Shown here: piece by piece, positions 12,674 to 23,886 of the stretch
Numbering within the stretch: position 1 is the first letter of the stretch
Layout: each line of letters starts with the position of its first letter
Source: Lolium rigidum
Taxonomy: Eukaryota; Streptophyta; Magnoliopsida; Poales; Poaceae
Length of the DNA stretch: 64,000 bases
Assembly: GCF_022539505.1 (NCBI RefSeq)
Contig: NC_061514.1
Location: forward strand, 341,976,644-342,040,643
Direction: 5' to 3'
Program-made: the position numbers and the translations under genes
Notes under the pieces: model-generated
Told to the model about the DNA's origin: nothing
The model's input: only the letters and a program-made list of their open reading frames with translations
Databases searched by the model: none

Positions 12674-13535
12674 CGGGCCGGCCCTGGGGAGGGTCTGGCG
12701 GGGCGACCGCCCAGGGTCCAGAAAAATTGGGGGCCCATATTTTCTGTAAAGGTTTACGATTTTAGATGAGCTTGGTCTACAGTTGGATCTTTTCTTTTCC
12801 TATTGATTTTCAATCCGGCTGGCCGTCCATGACTTGAGTAAGCACCTGAAATCTGTTCCATCTATCGATATGTGAAACATCGCCAATCTTCCCGAGCCCG
12901 ACGCCTCGATTCCCTGCCTGCCCTCTTGCGGTTCATGGCTATCGCCGAGGCCGCCTGGTTCCTGCCCTCGCTCTTGTCGATCGTGACAGACCGACCTCGA
13001 TATGATCTACTGACTGCTGCCCTCCTGCGTACTACGGTGATGCCTGCTAGTCCGCCAGCCAGTGGCCGTCGCAGTTGGCAGTCCCAGCCCGGCCAGTGGC
13101 CGTCGCAGTCCCAGCCCAGCCATCGTCAATCAGGCAATCATCCAATCTGCATATTAGATTAAGATAGAAGGTAAGAACGCCCGCTGCAGTTCTGTTGGAA
13201 TTCTACTATATGCTCACCTATAATTTGGGTTCTGAATTTTTATTAGCAGTTGTTGTTCTTATTTGTAGGTGCGGGGTTAACTGGTTTGGCAACTCTATAC
13301 ATCGACAATAAGTTAATGGACGAGTTTGATATTGATTCCATCGTCACAGACTTTGCTTCTAGGAATTGGCAGAGAAAATTTTAAGGTATCATGTAAACAT
13401 TGTTTTATATGAATACTGAAATTATGTATACTTAAAAGTATTTATTTTTCATCATCTCATACATGCGAAAAAGTAGTAAGGGGGGCCCAAAATTTTAGTT
13501 TGGCCTGGGCCTCCGAAATCTCAGGACCGGCCCTG
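12674..13535 (+). mobile_element. hAT-superfamily relic (862 bp) with 8-bp target duplication
   Basis: It is flanked by the 8-bp repeat CACCTGTC at 12,666-12,673 and 13,536-13,543. The ends are inverted repeats, CGGGCCGGCCCTG at the left and (reverse complement of the right end) CAGGGCCGGTCCTG. It carries only the last coding piece of a hAT transposase (13,277-13,384). It inserted into the LINE copy and is therefore younger than it. Most of the transposase has been deleted, so it is not autonomous. Confidence 0.85.
13277..13384 (+). pseudogene. C-terminal end of a hAT transposase (dimerisation-region tail)
   Basis: The open segment begins LTGLATLYIDNKLMDEFDID and ends FASRNWQRKF-stop. It matches the pattern of the extreme C-terminus of ZMYM1/TTF-type plant hAT transposases (short L-x-L-A-x-L-x-I-D block, then I-x-D-F-A and a basic end). 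A TTTGTAG splice-acceptor-like site lies just before it. No DDE catalytic region remains in the element. Confidence 0.6.
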
Positions 13536-13624
13536 CACCTGTCCTGACCGCAAGCCAGAGAAAGACTCTGCAATTTGGTGGAGCCCTCGAGCGCCATATC
13601 TGAAGCGCACATAAGTTGCAAATT

Positions 13625-15220
13625 GGAACCACTAAGAACACATCAATAGCTCTCTATGACGAAATTTGAATCGGAAATTAGAGATTTTAGATTTGAGGAG
13701 CTTTACCTATTTTAAGATTGGACCGGTGGAGTTTGATCCGAATGGACCCCTGGTATTTCAAAACATCAAATTCATTAAGGAAAAAACTGAATCGAAATTC
13801 CAAAGTTTTTGGAAATATGGGTTTTGATTCAGTGTTCTCCCCATTTTCACATTTTGGTCCATGTGAATGGTAAGGATATTCCGATACCTCTTCTAAATTA
13901 ACTTATCCCTTCAACTTTAGTGTTAAATGTCGGGTGAAGTGGGAACACCGGAGCACACCTCTAAAAATATTTGTATTGAAAGTAGAACATTTTTTGTTCT
14001 CCCAGTCTGTGTAGCAGCATGATCATAGCAAGACGATGCATCGTCCCACAAAAAAACAGAATTGTCAGTAACTAAGCCCCAGTCTTTTTTTAAGAGAAAG
14101 TTCAGGTCTATGATTATGACGCCTGCGCTCAACTATCGCGCCGGCGAACAAAAAGGTAGCGACATAAAGCAGGGCTCGCGCTACAGGCGAACAGATGCAG
14201 TCGCAGCACGGCGTACTTGCACGTTGACGCCCTCTAGATCCAGGTACGCCTTCCTCGTCCCCTTATTGTACAATGTACTGCGAGCTTCATGTACTGCCAC
14301 CCACCGCCGGACTTGGTGACCACGAGCCCACGACGGCAGGGCAAGGGTCCCTGCACCAGCCGGCGGTCGGAGCTGGAGCGGACGCTGATGTGGACGGCGC
14401 TCTGGGAGCACACCTCGCGGTGGCCACACTGCCCGATCGCCACTCACTCCTGTCTCCGGTGGCTCCATGCAACACCGCGTAGTCGGACGGCTCAGGACGC
14501 ACGACGTCGACGTCGATGACGTGGCTTAGGGGAGACGGAGAGGCAAGCTGGTCGGCCAGAAAGCTCCGTCGACGTCGAGGATGTGGCTGCCGTTATCAGC
14601 GAGAGGCAACGTAGGTTCGACTCCATCGTTGTCAGTGCCGTGGCTGCCGTTGCCGCTAAGCCATGGTCGAGCTTGGTATACGATGGGGAGCAGGTGCGTT
14701 CTGCCTCCGTTACCTAGTTTTGTGCAGTCTTGATAAATAGTCCATCTGAGTCGGAATAGGAAGGGGGCTAGTTTCAGAGTTACCAGATTTCCTATCGCTT
14801 CGACCATAGCCCACAAGTCCGACATAGTCAGGGTTTAGGGTTTAGCAGTAACAGATTTCCAAAGGTGAAAAACAAAACAATTGCACGCAAGAACAAAACT
14901 CACACACAGTCACAGTGCAATAATGCATTCTTTCTCCAGGAGGATATAGCCGTACATAGCACCGCAAACATTTAGAAAGGTCTTCATAATGATATCATAC
15001 ATCACCTGCCGCTAAGCATATAGAATGACTGACAAAATCTCTACTTCTCTACGAAGAGGCGCAACGAGTTTAAGTATGCTGTGTGCATGGCACGGCAGAG
15101 AAAAATCTTCCCGTATACAAATTCACTTTCCAGTCTCTCATCAACCGTGAGAAAAGAGTAGAAACTACAAACTAACACGTACGGAACGCATAATCAATCT
15201 CTAACCAACGTCAGGACATC
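13625..15220. other. Intergenic region downstream of CP29A
   Basis: This contains the CP29A 3' untranslated region next to 15,221 and, at about 14.1-14.6 kb, a GC-rich stretch with overlapping ORFs on both strands. None of these has a recognisable domain or consistent coding structure. I see no other gene. Confidence 0.4.
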
Positions 15221-16997
15221 TCAATACCTCCTTGGCTCCCTCGGCTTGGACTCCGCAACTGTAACTCGGATCTGTCTGCCGTCCAGGTCCTACATAACAA
15301 AACCATACACAACATTAGCATGTCATTCATCAAACAACTAGCTAGATACTACTGCTCTGTTGAAAACTGACATTGCAAACATAATATACAAGAACTTACC
15401 ACGCCGTCAAGGTTTGAGATGGCGTTGTTGACCTCATCGGCAGAGCCATAGGTGACGAAACCGAAACCCCTCGACCTGCCGCTGTCCCGGTCATAGATGA
15501 CCTTAGCATCAAGCACGGTTCCTTGTTCGCTGAACAGGTTCTCGAGGGTTGAGTTGTCGACACCCCAAGACAGGTTCCCCACGTAGAGCTTGTTGCCTGA
15601 ATCAAAGTTGCCACCGCCGCCACCACCACCCATGGCCCTTGGAGTCCTGGGCGCGAATTCATCTCTGGGTGGCGGTGGTCCGGAGTTAACCCTCAGAGGT
15701 CTTCCTTGGAATGTCTAATTTGAGAGATGAAATCAATCAGTCGTCAATCAAATACTACAACGAATGCACTATGCAATATGCATACAAGAGAAAATGAATA
15801 CTTCCAAACATTTAGCAAAGTTCACACTACAATATAAAATTATGATACAGAACAGATTTTAGGCTTACACTACGGCGAGCATATAGATTGGAATCTACAT
15901 GAAAAACAAACACCCTACAGCAGCATGTACATTTTCTCTACAGCTAGTGACTGAAACACATCAACTCATCAAGTATACCAACTACCAAGACAAGGTAATT
16001 TAAAACTGATGAGGTGTACTCACATAGCCATTGAATTGCTCGACAGCCGCTGAAACCTCCTCAGCTGAAGACATTGTGACGAATCCAAACCCACGGCTAC
16101 GTCCGGTCATTCTGTCGTACACAACCTGCAAGAAATGAGACACTATATCACATTCTGAAATAAAATACTTGTCCAAGGCTTCGTGGGCAGCTCTGCTACA
16201 ACTAAACATCCATTTGCTGTCGCAATTAGAGTATAAAACTGAACCAATTGGAATGTAGTCCACGCCGAGACAATTTTACGATATCTTATCTTATCCTAAA
16301 GAATAAGCAATCTATATTGCCACAATTCGCAGCTACCAGACAACCTGACACTACACTCGAACGACATGTCCTGACTCCGAAGTATCTATGTGGAGAATTG
16401 TTACAAAAAAGGAGATTAGTTTTTAGAGTTACACAATTACCCTTATCCTATCTTATCCTGAAGAAAAAACAGTCGATGTTGCCAAAATACAGCATCTATC
16501 GGACAGATTGACGCACTGACACTACGCCGCAACGAAATGTCCTGACTCATCCTGAATTCCTGACCACGAACAACCGAGCGTAATTGAACATTTTTTTGGA
16601 TACCAACTAGGTAGCCATTACCGCGACGAAGAGAGCGGTAAGCCGAATTGCATACCTCGACCATCTCGACGGAGCCGGCCTGCTCGAAGAGGCCGGCGAG
16701 CTGCGCGCTGTCGACGGTGAAGGGCAGGTTGCCGACGAAGACCTTGAGGTCCTCGGAGTACTCGGCGTCGGAGCCGGCCCCGCCCTCGCCCTCCTCCGCC
16801 TCCGCGGCGTCCTCCGTCTCGAACTCGGACGTCAGCGTGACGGACACGGGCAGCAGGAGCCGCCTCCGCGGGGCCAGCAGCGCCGACACCGCGCGCAGCG
16901 GCCCGCAGGCGAACGAGGCGGCGGCGGCGGCGGGCTTGGCGGCGGCGAGCGGGATGAAGTGGTGCGAGAGCGCGGTGGAGAAGAGGGTGGCCGCCAT
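15221..16997 (-). CDS. CP29A: Chloroplast 29-kDa ribonucleoprotein A (CP29A-type, two RRMs)
   Basis: Nucleus-encoded chloroplast RNA-binding protein; the family binds and stabilises plastid mRNAs and supports their editing and processing. Coding exons (minus): 16,656-16,997, 16,024-16,125, 15,400-15,714, 15,221-15,289. All introns are GT-AG and lengths sum to 828 bp, 275 aa. Residues 1 to about 52 are Ala/Ser/Arg-rich, a likely plastid transit peptide, followed by an acidic stretch (58-83). RRM1 has RNP2 VFVGNL (86-91) and RNP1 RGFGFVTM (125-132). RRM2 has LYVGNL (191-196) and RGFGFVTY (230-237). A short Gly run (GGGGGGG) lies in the linker. The ATG at 16,997 is chosen because the transit peptide starts there; an upstream in-frame extension would precede the likely transcription start. 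The order and sequence of blocks match plant CP29A better than CP31, whose acidic domain is longer. Confidence 0.93.
16275..16560. repeat. Imperfect direct duplication within CP29A intron 1
   Basis: The segment near 16,275-16,385 (TCTTATCCTAAAGAA ... GACACTACACTCGAACGACA, TGTCCTGACTC) recurs near 16,440-16,560 in altered form (TCTTATCCTGAAGAA ... GACACTACGCCGCAACGAAA, TGTCCTGACTC). Both copies lie inside the intron and leave the splice sites intact. Confidence 0.6.
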
Positions 16998-17098
16998 TGC
17001 GAGCGAGCTTGGGGGGATAAGGCTCGCTGGGGATAAGGTTTTGCTGCTGCTGGGGTTTGGGAAGGAGGAGTGGGTACTGGAGTGAAGTGAGCTGGGGG

Positions 17099-17105
17099 TT
17101 TTATA
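17099..17105 (-). promoter_or_regulatory. TATA box of CP29A
   Basis: The minus strand reads CTATAAAACCCCC about 100 bp upstream of the CP29A ATG, followed by a CT/AC-rich leader. The spacing predicts a 5' untranslated region of roughly 70 bases. Confidence 0.6.
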
Positions 17106-17807
17106 GGGTTGGATGGATGGACAGGCCAACGGCTGGATATTTCTCTCTTGGAGATATTTTTCTGGGGCTGGGATTTAGAGGGGAGTGTGGCCCACTGGCA
17201 GTGTGAGAGGCCAGGCAAGGGTTCAGCTGGAATCGAGCTGGATGAAGATGTTGGTATGGGATGCGATGATAGATTTTTCATTTGGATTTTTGTTTGCAGA
17301 TCTTATGAGATAATCCTATTGTTGGCAATGAGAATAAGTTCCATTTGAATACATGAAACTTATGCATAGTAATAGTGCAGAGGTTGAACTGCTTCCTGAT
17401 AGAAATGTACTCCCCCAGGACACTTCCTGCTGAAAGTGAAGTACACTTCAACTAGAAGGTAAAGCAGTACAGTATGCAGAAGGTGCTCCTACCAGCCGAT
17501 GAACAACGAAAAACTCCGCAGCAGCCCAAAAATACAGGGCAATAGCTTTGACACAGTAAACTGATGCATACAGTGATACAAAGTGCCGAGATATCCCAGG
17601 GTTCTAAACCCATAGTACAAGTCATTCGCATACACCTCCAAGTATTTTTATCTCGCTCAACAATCCGCTCTTTTACCAAACGAAACAATCACCACAGCCA
17701 ACAGAAATCTGCTCCCTCGAACATCAGGCCCGGCATCCCTTGCCTACAAAATTTCTACAGCTAAGGATATCAGTTGCGATTCTGAAAAACATGTGTCTGC
17801 TCAAATG
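17106..17807. other. Intergenic spacer between the exosome gene and CP29A
   Basis: About 0.7 kb separating two genes on the same strand. It should contain the upstream promoter of CP29A and the 3' untranslated region of the exosome gene. No additional gene is supported. Confidence 0.5.
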
Positions 17808-20800
17808 TCATTCATTCTCCTCCAAGACAGCACTATCTTTCAAGCGCTCCCGCAGTATCTCGCAGAGCTTGCTGCAAGCGTCCATACAGAGCTCTACTGC
17901 CTGTTGATGAACGTAGCAAGATATTAGTATGATAGATGTTGCTTTGGTATCATGCATCTCGGGGTGATGCACTAGAAAAAACATACATTGGTGATTTTGC
18001 CATCAGACCACTCCCCGGTGAGGGTAAGCTGTGTGATCTCCCTCCGGGTTGGCATGTAAGACACCATAAGGCCTCCATCTTGCCATGCCTCCTCGTCTGA
18101 GGTTGGATCGATGATAACATTCTTCCCTAAACAGGACTGGCATGTCGAAGTTGAAGTTGATTAGCTTCGAAGTTCAAGTAACTGCTCAAGTACATGTGTC
18201 ATAAAGCAGAGAGGCATGTGGGGGCATACCACAGATACTGATGTAACAAGGTCATACATCATGATCCCAGCATCTGCCAATGCAAGACTAGCGCAAGATA
18301 TAATGACGGGAAGATCACCTGAAACAAAAGAGACATCAGTAAGGATGAAACCAGTTTGTTTGTTTTTTAATCAGAAAGTGTGGTTCTTCAGAATGTCAAG
18401 CGAAAGACAGGAAAGACATACAAAATATACCATCATATTGTACTTTTACAGTATTGGACTGGCAAATGTGGTAAAATGCAGACTCATATGTTGTTTTCCC
18501 TCAAATAAGTAAATACTACGCCAAAACAGCATGTTCATACGATGAACTTAACTGTAAACAACATATTACCATGATGTTCATATTACGAACTTAACTGTAA
18601 ACAACATATGAGCATGCTGTTCATACTACGAACTTAGCTGTAAACAACATATGAGCATGCTATTCTCGAGTCAGCATAAGTTGTGTAATCTCCTTAGCTT
18701 TAACTTAATTTACATGAACAAGGACATCAGACACTCCAATGTGCCAGTGTGTCACTAACATAAGCAAGAATATGGACATAATTTCCAAATAAGCACTAGA
18801 ACAATAAGTTAACATTCCCAAATAGAAAGATAGCACCAAGTAATTAGTGGAATATACACAAGGCACAAGCGAAGTAGTGAATAGTATCATACTGCCACCA
18901 GACTCAAGAACCAAGGCAAAAACATCAACAGTTGTCTTTGGAAAAGTATGTAGCATGACTGCGCCTTCAAGGGCTTTATGAAGCATTCCTGAGTACTCTT
19001 TGTTTTCCAATCCCTGAAATGAGCATGCACACTATCAATCCTTACTTTCAAATATATGCAATGGAACAAGAGAATTCTTCAAATAAGAGCAATGAGAGCT
19101 AATTAAACAGCATACCTGTCCACGTATACCAGTGGCAAATGTTGTATAGCTCACACTGCAATTGAGCCTACCAGTGTCACTGTACAGCATTGCTTTCTTG
19201 CTCTCCCTTGGGCCAAACCTGCAAAGATAATAAATAAGTACATAAACATGACTGCTCAATCAATTATTAAGAAAAATCCAAAAACACTGCATAATCTAAA
19301 CGGCGCACTAATAAGATGCACATAATTCATATGCTACAGAGCTAGGAAGTACATGTTCAAGCAAAAGGACTTTAAGCCCAAACAATCTTTGCAAATCTGA
19401 GATTTTTCCCATGAGAAAGGTTTTACCCATATAGTTGAACCTTCTAAGTTATAAGAACACAAGCTCGTAAAATACTTGTATGTATCTGCAGTTGCATACT
19501 CAGAATATTGGACATTCAAATGTGGGCTCAAAATGAGCATGGATTGTTCTCAATTGCTTACCAAGTTATAAGCATTTTCAAGTTGAGACAAAGAATGTGT
19601 AACATATATCAGTTGACTTTAACTTGGCTGAATTCCATAAGCACCAAATATTCAAATTGTCAAATATGGAATACCTTCAAAGGGGTGATTCTGGTATACT
19701 TCAATTGTAATAAAATTGAAGTAATGAAAGACAACTATTTTTGTAGAACAAAGCTGGAATCGCGATCACAAAACGTACATACATACAAATGAAGAATATA
19801 AAGGATGTTAAACTTACACTGATACAATGACCTTAGTCTTCCCAAATTCTGCGTACGCAGACCCAGATGCAGCAGTAGTTGGTCCTGTTTGCATAACTGC
19901 ATCATACAGTTAAATCATAAACGACTCTTCTGCAGAACTGCTTCGCAGTAGTTTCAAATCTCAACTCTATAGGTTGCAGAACAATAAGCAATATATTCAC
20001 GTCAAGGTTAAGAGGATGCGGGAGAAGTAGCAAATCCCATTTTCAGATGATATGTAAATAAATACGTTTGTGCAAGCATGGCATATATCACAATGCTCAG
20101 ACACAAAGCAAATTTGTGCTCTATCCTGCAGGTTGTATTTTACTACAAGCAAACTGGTGTGCCATACATCTACAACAAACCATATTTTGCACCTTTTTAT
20201 AACTATATACCAAGCATTTAGGAAAATGGCACACTAAGTTGTTCAACACTGTCCAAGTTGAATTTTCTGTGTGTATTTCGTTCAAAGTGGATAGGAACAA
20301 CATCAATGTACCTAAAGAACGGTGTAGAGAAGCATACTAGCAAAACACATCTTGAATGCATTAGAAAATTCTCATATAGGACACACTATCCTACAATGCA
20401 GGATTCCCCAAGAGTAAGGAAATGCTCATCTGCATAAGCAGAGTACAGATTCCCCGAAGGAACACTGTTGAGCTTGAGCATAACTGCAACATATAGTTAA
20501 ATCATAAATGACGCATCTGCATAACTGCTTTGCAGTAGTTTCAAGTTTCAACTCCATGTGTTGCAGAACAATAAGCAATGTATTTCCTTCAAGGTTAATA
20601 GAAAGATGAAGAGGTAGCAAAGCCCATTTTCAGATGATAGGTCAAATAAGTAAAGTTTGTGCAAGCATGTCATATATCACAATGCTAAGACACAAAGCAA
20701 GTGCTATGTCCTGCAGGTTGTGTTCTACACTTGTACTACAAGCAAACTGCTGTTCAGTACATCTACAACAAAGCATATTTTGCACCTTTAATAACTATAG

Positions 20801-21515
20801 TACAAGCGTTGAGGAAAATAGCACATAAGTTGCTTGACAATTTGAAAGGTGAATTTGTATGTGTGCTGCTTTTAAAGCAGAGAGGAACAACAACCTACCT
20901 ACAGAACAAGGTAGAGAAGCATAATAGCAACACACATCTTGAATGCAGTAGAAAATTCTCATATCGGGAATACCATCCTACACGGCAGGATTCCCCAAAA
21001 GTAAGGAGATACCCATCTGAAGAAACAGAGTACATACTCCCCTAAGGAGAACTGTTGAACTTGAGCTAGGTGTAAACACACATGACACAGGACAGTCAAT
21101 AAACAGCTTACACAGGTGTGTTCCTCAAGGCATTTCACAATGCAAATCCTCAAGGACCGCACTCACCGCAGAACAAAAACCGGCGGTGCATGAGGGATGC
21201 TGTAAATATTCAAGCATAACGTCGAACACCTCAAGTGCAGACCAGACAAGGGCATATATGCAGGCTCGGACCCGAGATTCTTAAGCACAACCTAGACCAT
21301 GCTACGGAGCAAGACACTACACGTTATAAGATAGAGATTCGGGAGAGCGGGAGCTTACATGCGGGGCGGCAGTCGTGGATGGAGCGGCCGTCGGCGCGGG
21401 GCCAGTCGGCGTCCTCGGCGAGGTGGCGCCGCAGCTCCTCCCTCTTCTCCCGCCGCTTTCCCCCAGCCTCCGCCGCCGGGGTGTACGTGCCCGCAGCCGC
21501 TGCCGCCGCCGACAT
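17808..21515 (-). CDS. RRP41L: Exosome RNase PH-like subunit, RRP41-like/MTR3 type
   Basis: Ring subunit of the nuclear/cytoplasmic RNA exosome, which processes and degrades RNA 3' to 5'. Seven coding exons (minus): 21,359-21,515; 19,818-19,896; 19,116-19,218; 18,893-19,013; 18,230-18,318; 17,987-18,136; 17,808-17,900. Every intron is GT-AG and the exons sum to 792 bp, 263 aa. Recognisable blocks of the RNase PH fold run in order: ADGRSIHDCRPAF, GSAYAEFGKTKVIVSVFGPR, GRLNCSVSYTTF, FPKTTVDVFALVLESGGSD, SCASLALADAGIMMYD, and LTLTGEWSDGKI. The N-terminal Ala-rich extension and length match plant RRP41-like proteins; canonical RRP41 is shorter at the N-terminus and carries a different start. Plant ring subunits of this class are often catalytically weak; activity cannot be judged here. 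Intron 1 (about 1.46 kb) holds a tandem duplication. Confidence 0.92.
18529..18666. repeat. Three direct copies of a ~47-bp unit in an RRP41L intron
   Basis: The unit GAACTTAACTGTAAACAACA plus TATGAGCATGCTGTTCATA recurs three times with small changes between exons 5 and 4 of the exosome gene. It does not touch the splice sites. Confidence 0.75.
19889..21068. repeat. Tandem duplication (~586 bp unit, two diverged copies) in RRP41L intron 1
   Basis: Copy A spans about 19,891-20,476 and copy B about 20,477-21,060. They share order and sequence throughout, for example GCATAACTGC...TTAAATCATAAA, TTGCAGAACAATAAGCAAT, CCCATTTTCAGATGATA and CACAATGCT.AGACACAAAGC. Copy A starts inside the first bases of exon 2, so copy B carries a copy of the exon-2 splice acceptor (TGCAG followed by TTATGC on the minus strand) about 590 bases upstream of the real one. 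Confidence 0.85.
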
Positions 21516-21562
21516 GGCCGGAAACTATGTGTGCGTCGCCGGCGCCTCCTGGAGCTGCGCTA

Positions 21563-21570
21563 AAACCCTA
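21563..21570 (+). promoter_or_regulatory. telo-box-like motif upstream of RRP41L
   Basis: AAACCCTA lies about 50 bp upstream of the RRP41L ATG. This motif is common near the start of plant genes for translation and RNA metabolism. Confidence 0.4.
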
Positions 21571-21685
21571 GCGGCTGTCTGCGCTGGTTGCGGCGAAGGG
21601 GAGGGGAGGACTAGGGCGCTTCAATATCGCCATTTTATCTGCTTTGAGATTCGTAAATTGAAATAAAAAAAGTTCAACAAAAACC

Positions 21686-21692
21686 AAAAAAA
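21686..21692 (-). terminator. RNA polymerase III terminator (T7) of the first tRNA-Ile
   Basis: Seven T residues on the minus strand begin three bases after the tRNA discriminator base. Confidence 0.75.
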
Positions 21693-21694
21693 TA

Positions 21695-21768
21695 TGGCCC
21701 ATACAGGTCTCGAACCTGTGACCTTCGCGTTATTAGCACGACGCTCTAACCAGCTGAGCTAATAGGCC
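21695..21768 (-). tRNA. tRNA-Ile (anticodon AAT)
   Basis: The minus strand gives a 74-base cloverleaf. The acceptor stem GGCCTAT pairs with ATGGGCC, with discriminator A. The D-arm is GCTCAGCTGGTTAGAGC, which contains the A-box, the anticodon loop is CTAATAA, and the T-arm ACAGGTTCGAGACCTGT contains the B-box. There is no intron. It lies about 180 bp upstream of the RRP41L start codon on the same strand. Confidence 0.96.
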
Positions 21769-21864
21769 TTTTGTGATAGTGAGTCTACAGTAAGCTATAT
21801 GAAAAGTAATAGTATAACCAGTTGTGGAATATTAAAATAAAAGTTTTAAAAATAACAGTACAAG

Positions 21865-21869
21865 AAAAA
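21865..21869 (-). terminator. RNA polymerase III terminator (T5) of the second tRNA-Ile
   Basis: Five T residues on the minus strand lie two bases beyond the tRNA 3' end. Confidence 0.65.
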
Positions 21870-21871
21870 CA

Positions 21872-21945
21872 TGGCCCATACAGGTCTCGAACCTGTGACC
21901 TTCGCGTTATTAGCACGACGCTCTAACCAGCTGAGCTAATAGGCC
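21872..21945 (-). tRNA. tRNA-Ile (anticodon AAT), second tandem copy
   Basis: The 74-base sequence is identical to the copy at 21,695-21,768, in the same orientation with a 103-bp spacer. Flanking bases differ apart from short A-rich stretches, so only the gene is conserved. It has its own T-run terminator. Confidence 0.96.
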
Positions 21946-22009
21946 ATTGTGACCATAAATCTACATAATTTAATATCAACTGTAGCAATATTACCAGCTC
22001 GGGAGGTCA

Positions 22010-22795
22010 CAACTCACAAGGGCTTTATTGAACGATAACATTCAGAGGAATACAATCAGGAGGCTGAGCCAGCTACAGACGACAGACGGCGGCCAAAAGG
22101 ACTAACTACATAGTTCTTAGCTATAATATGTGCCTCTCCATTACTCTCTCATGATTAAAGATGACTTCTTCAAAACTTTCAGCTCGCTGCTTTATTTCTT
22201 CTATACAATACTACTGAAACGACCAAGATTCTTGGTTTTCGGACTGTTTATTACTTCCTGGTAGTCTGGAGCAAATATAATTCGCCTGACGCTCAAATCT
22301 TCAGCTAAGGCCATTCCTTCCGTCACCACTACAGCCTCCGAAATCCCAGGATCACTGATACCATTAATTGTTCTGCTAGAAGCTCCTTGGAACAGTCTAC
22401 AACACCAAATGAACCATGATCTGCATTGCGGGAAACAGCCGCATCTACGTTCACTTTCATCATAACGTCATGGATTGCCTTACGACGTGCTGTCTAAATT
22501 GCCCATAACGTCACCAGCAGCATCAATTCAGAGTGGTTCAGACTCTCTTGCATAAGGAATAGCCATCGCTTTGGATCAGGACATGTATTCATTGCCACAT
22601 GTTCAGTGATAGATTCATCCACTAAAGCCCAGACACACCGTGCCATGTTGCAATCTACCAAAGAGTGTCTGCACGAATCAACCGGTGATGGACAGATCTG
22701 ACAATTAGAGGTAGTTGACATACCCCTGTGTTGCAATACATCAGCTGATGGCAGAGAACAATGTGCAAAACGCCATGCAAACAACCTCACCTAGG
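22010..22795 (-). pseudogene. 3' fragment of a LINE ORF2 (zf-RVT and RNase H)
   Basis: The minus strand encodes MRLFAWRFAHCSLPSADVLQ, then a zinc-binding stretch CQICPSPVDSCRHSLVDC. After frame breaks an RNase H-like segment follows, with KVNVDAAVS, SEAVVVTEGMALAEDL and IIFAPDYQEVI, which carry the expected D, E and D. A 3' untranslated region with AATAAA follows down to about 22,010. The reverse transcriptase part is missing, and several frame breaks are present. Confidence 0.75.
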
Positions 22796-23734
22796 CCGGG
22801 ACTTTTGATTTCCAGAGCATACTTTTTTTCTTCTTTACCATTAGACGGCGGCCTTATGATCAAGCCAGTCTTCTCTTCGTTTCTTCTTCTCCGTCATCAT
22901 ACGGTAAGCAGATCATACACTAAAGAAACCATGCTTTTAAAATGCCATGCCCAACGTTCCTCTTGATTATGCAAACTCAGGGGTATCTGTGTATACATCT
23001 ACTGGTAGAAAGGTTTCTACTATACTAATTTTCCTCTTTCCAACATGCCAGACGCTGCTGACTGCTGAGTGCTGACCCAACAGTCCTAATCTAGGTTCGA
23101 TCATGTGTTCCAGCCCAGCATTTTGGCGCGGCAGCAGCAGTGGAAACAGGCCTAGGGGCGGCGGTTTGGAACACAGGCAGAGGCTGCCGGATCGATGGGC
23201 CGAAATGATACCGGGAAAACGTCGCCCTGCAGCAATCGGGAGGCACCTTTCCCTGACTATCGCCACTGAAAAAAGGAAGAAGCGATGCTGCAAGCTCTCA
23301 AATTTTTTTTAAAGAAGATGCTGCTCCAGCTTCCATCCAAACCGTGCCGGCGAATCGAACAAACTATGCTACCAGGTGATTTGTTCTTCCAGCCCAACAG
23401 CTGCAGGGGAATCATATACCATCACAAGGTGCTGCTATAGCCTATATACTCACTCAAAATTGTCACATTATGGGCGCATCGAACGTACGGTGACTAGCCA
23501 GCCAGCTACAACTTCCACCATCAGATTCGCAAGTTAACAACACCAGCAGGCGGTTCTTTGTCTCTCCTCCCCTCATCATTAGTTTCCTATTTTCAGTGAG
23601 AATATACACCTTTTAGATGTGATGGCTCACATTTGTGCATTTCACCGCTACTTTATTTTCAGTGAGAATATACACCATCAAGTGGAGTTTGGAACCAAAA
23701 ATGCCGGCCTAAATTAGAGTACATAGGACCCCTA

Positions 23735-23812
23735 GCTAGGGTATAGCATCACCATTAGCACAACGGTTATGATGAGCAAAGTCGAAAGATTGAGAGTTTG
23801 AAGCCAACACTC
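23735..23812 (+). mobile_element. Possible SINE remnant with A- and B-box-like sequences
   Basis: TAGCACAACGG resembles a polymerase III A-box and, about 45 bases on, AGTTTGAAGCC resembles a B-box. No cloverleaf folds and no clear tail or target duplication is seen. Confidence 0.3.
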
Positions 23813-23886
23813 TGATCTCGTGAACAATTTGGTCATATGATCGGAGGGTATCACCACTTTGAATCCTCTGAGTTGCATTGGCGCAG

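Larger units (their letters stand above)
12103..13608 (-). mobile_element. 5'-truncated LINE copy (ORF2 C-terminal zinc-binding region) with 16-bp target duplication
   Basis: Identical 16-bp sequences ACATAAGTTGCAAATT lie at 12,087-12,102 and 13,609-13,624. Between them the minus strand encodes a zf-RVT region: LALRDRCW, then after a hAT insertion HPTACPFCDQSEETLNHLL and MGCVLAQEIWATCLR, followed by a stop or frameshift and CLWRHRNDIVFD. The poly(A) tail is very short. The insertion is minus-oriented and truncated at its 5' end, typical of target-primed reverse transcription. The hAT element at 12,674-13,535 sits inside it. Confidence 0.85.

Noticed and set aside
14181..14519. GC-rich open frames on both strands downstream of CP29A
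   Set aside because: No domain, no start or splice context; overlapping frames on both strands suggest composition only.
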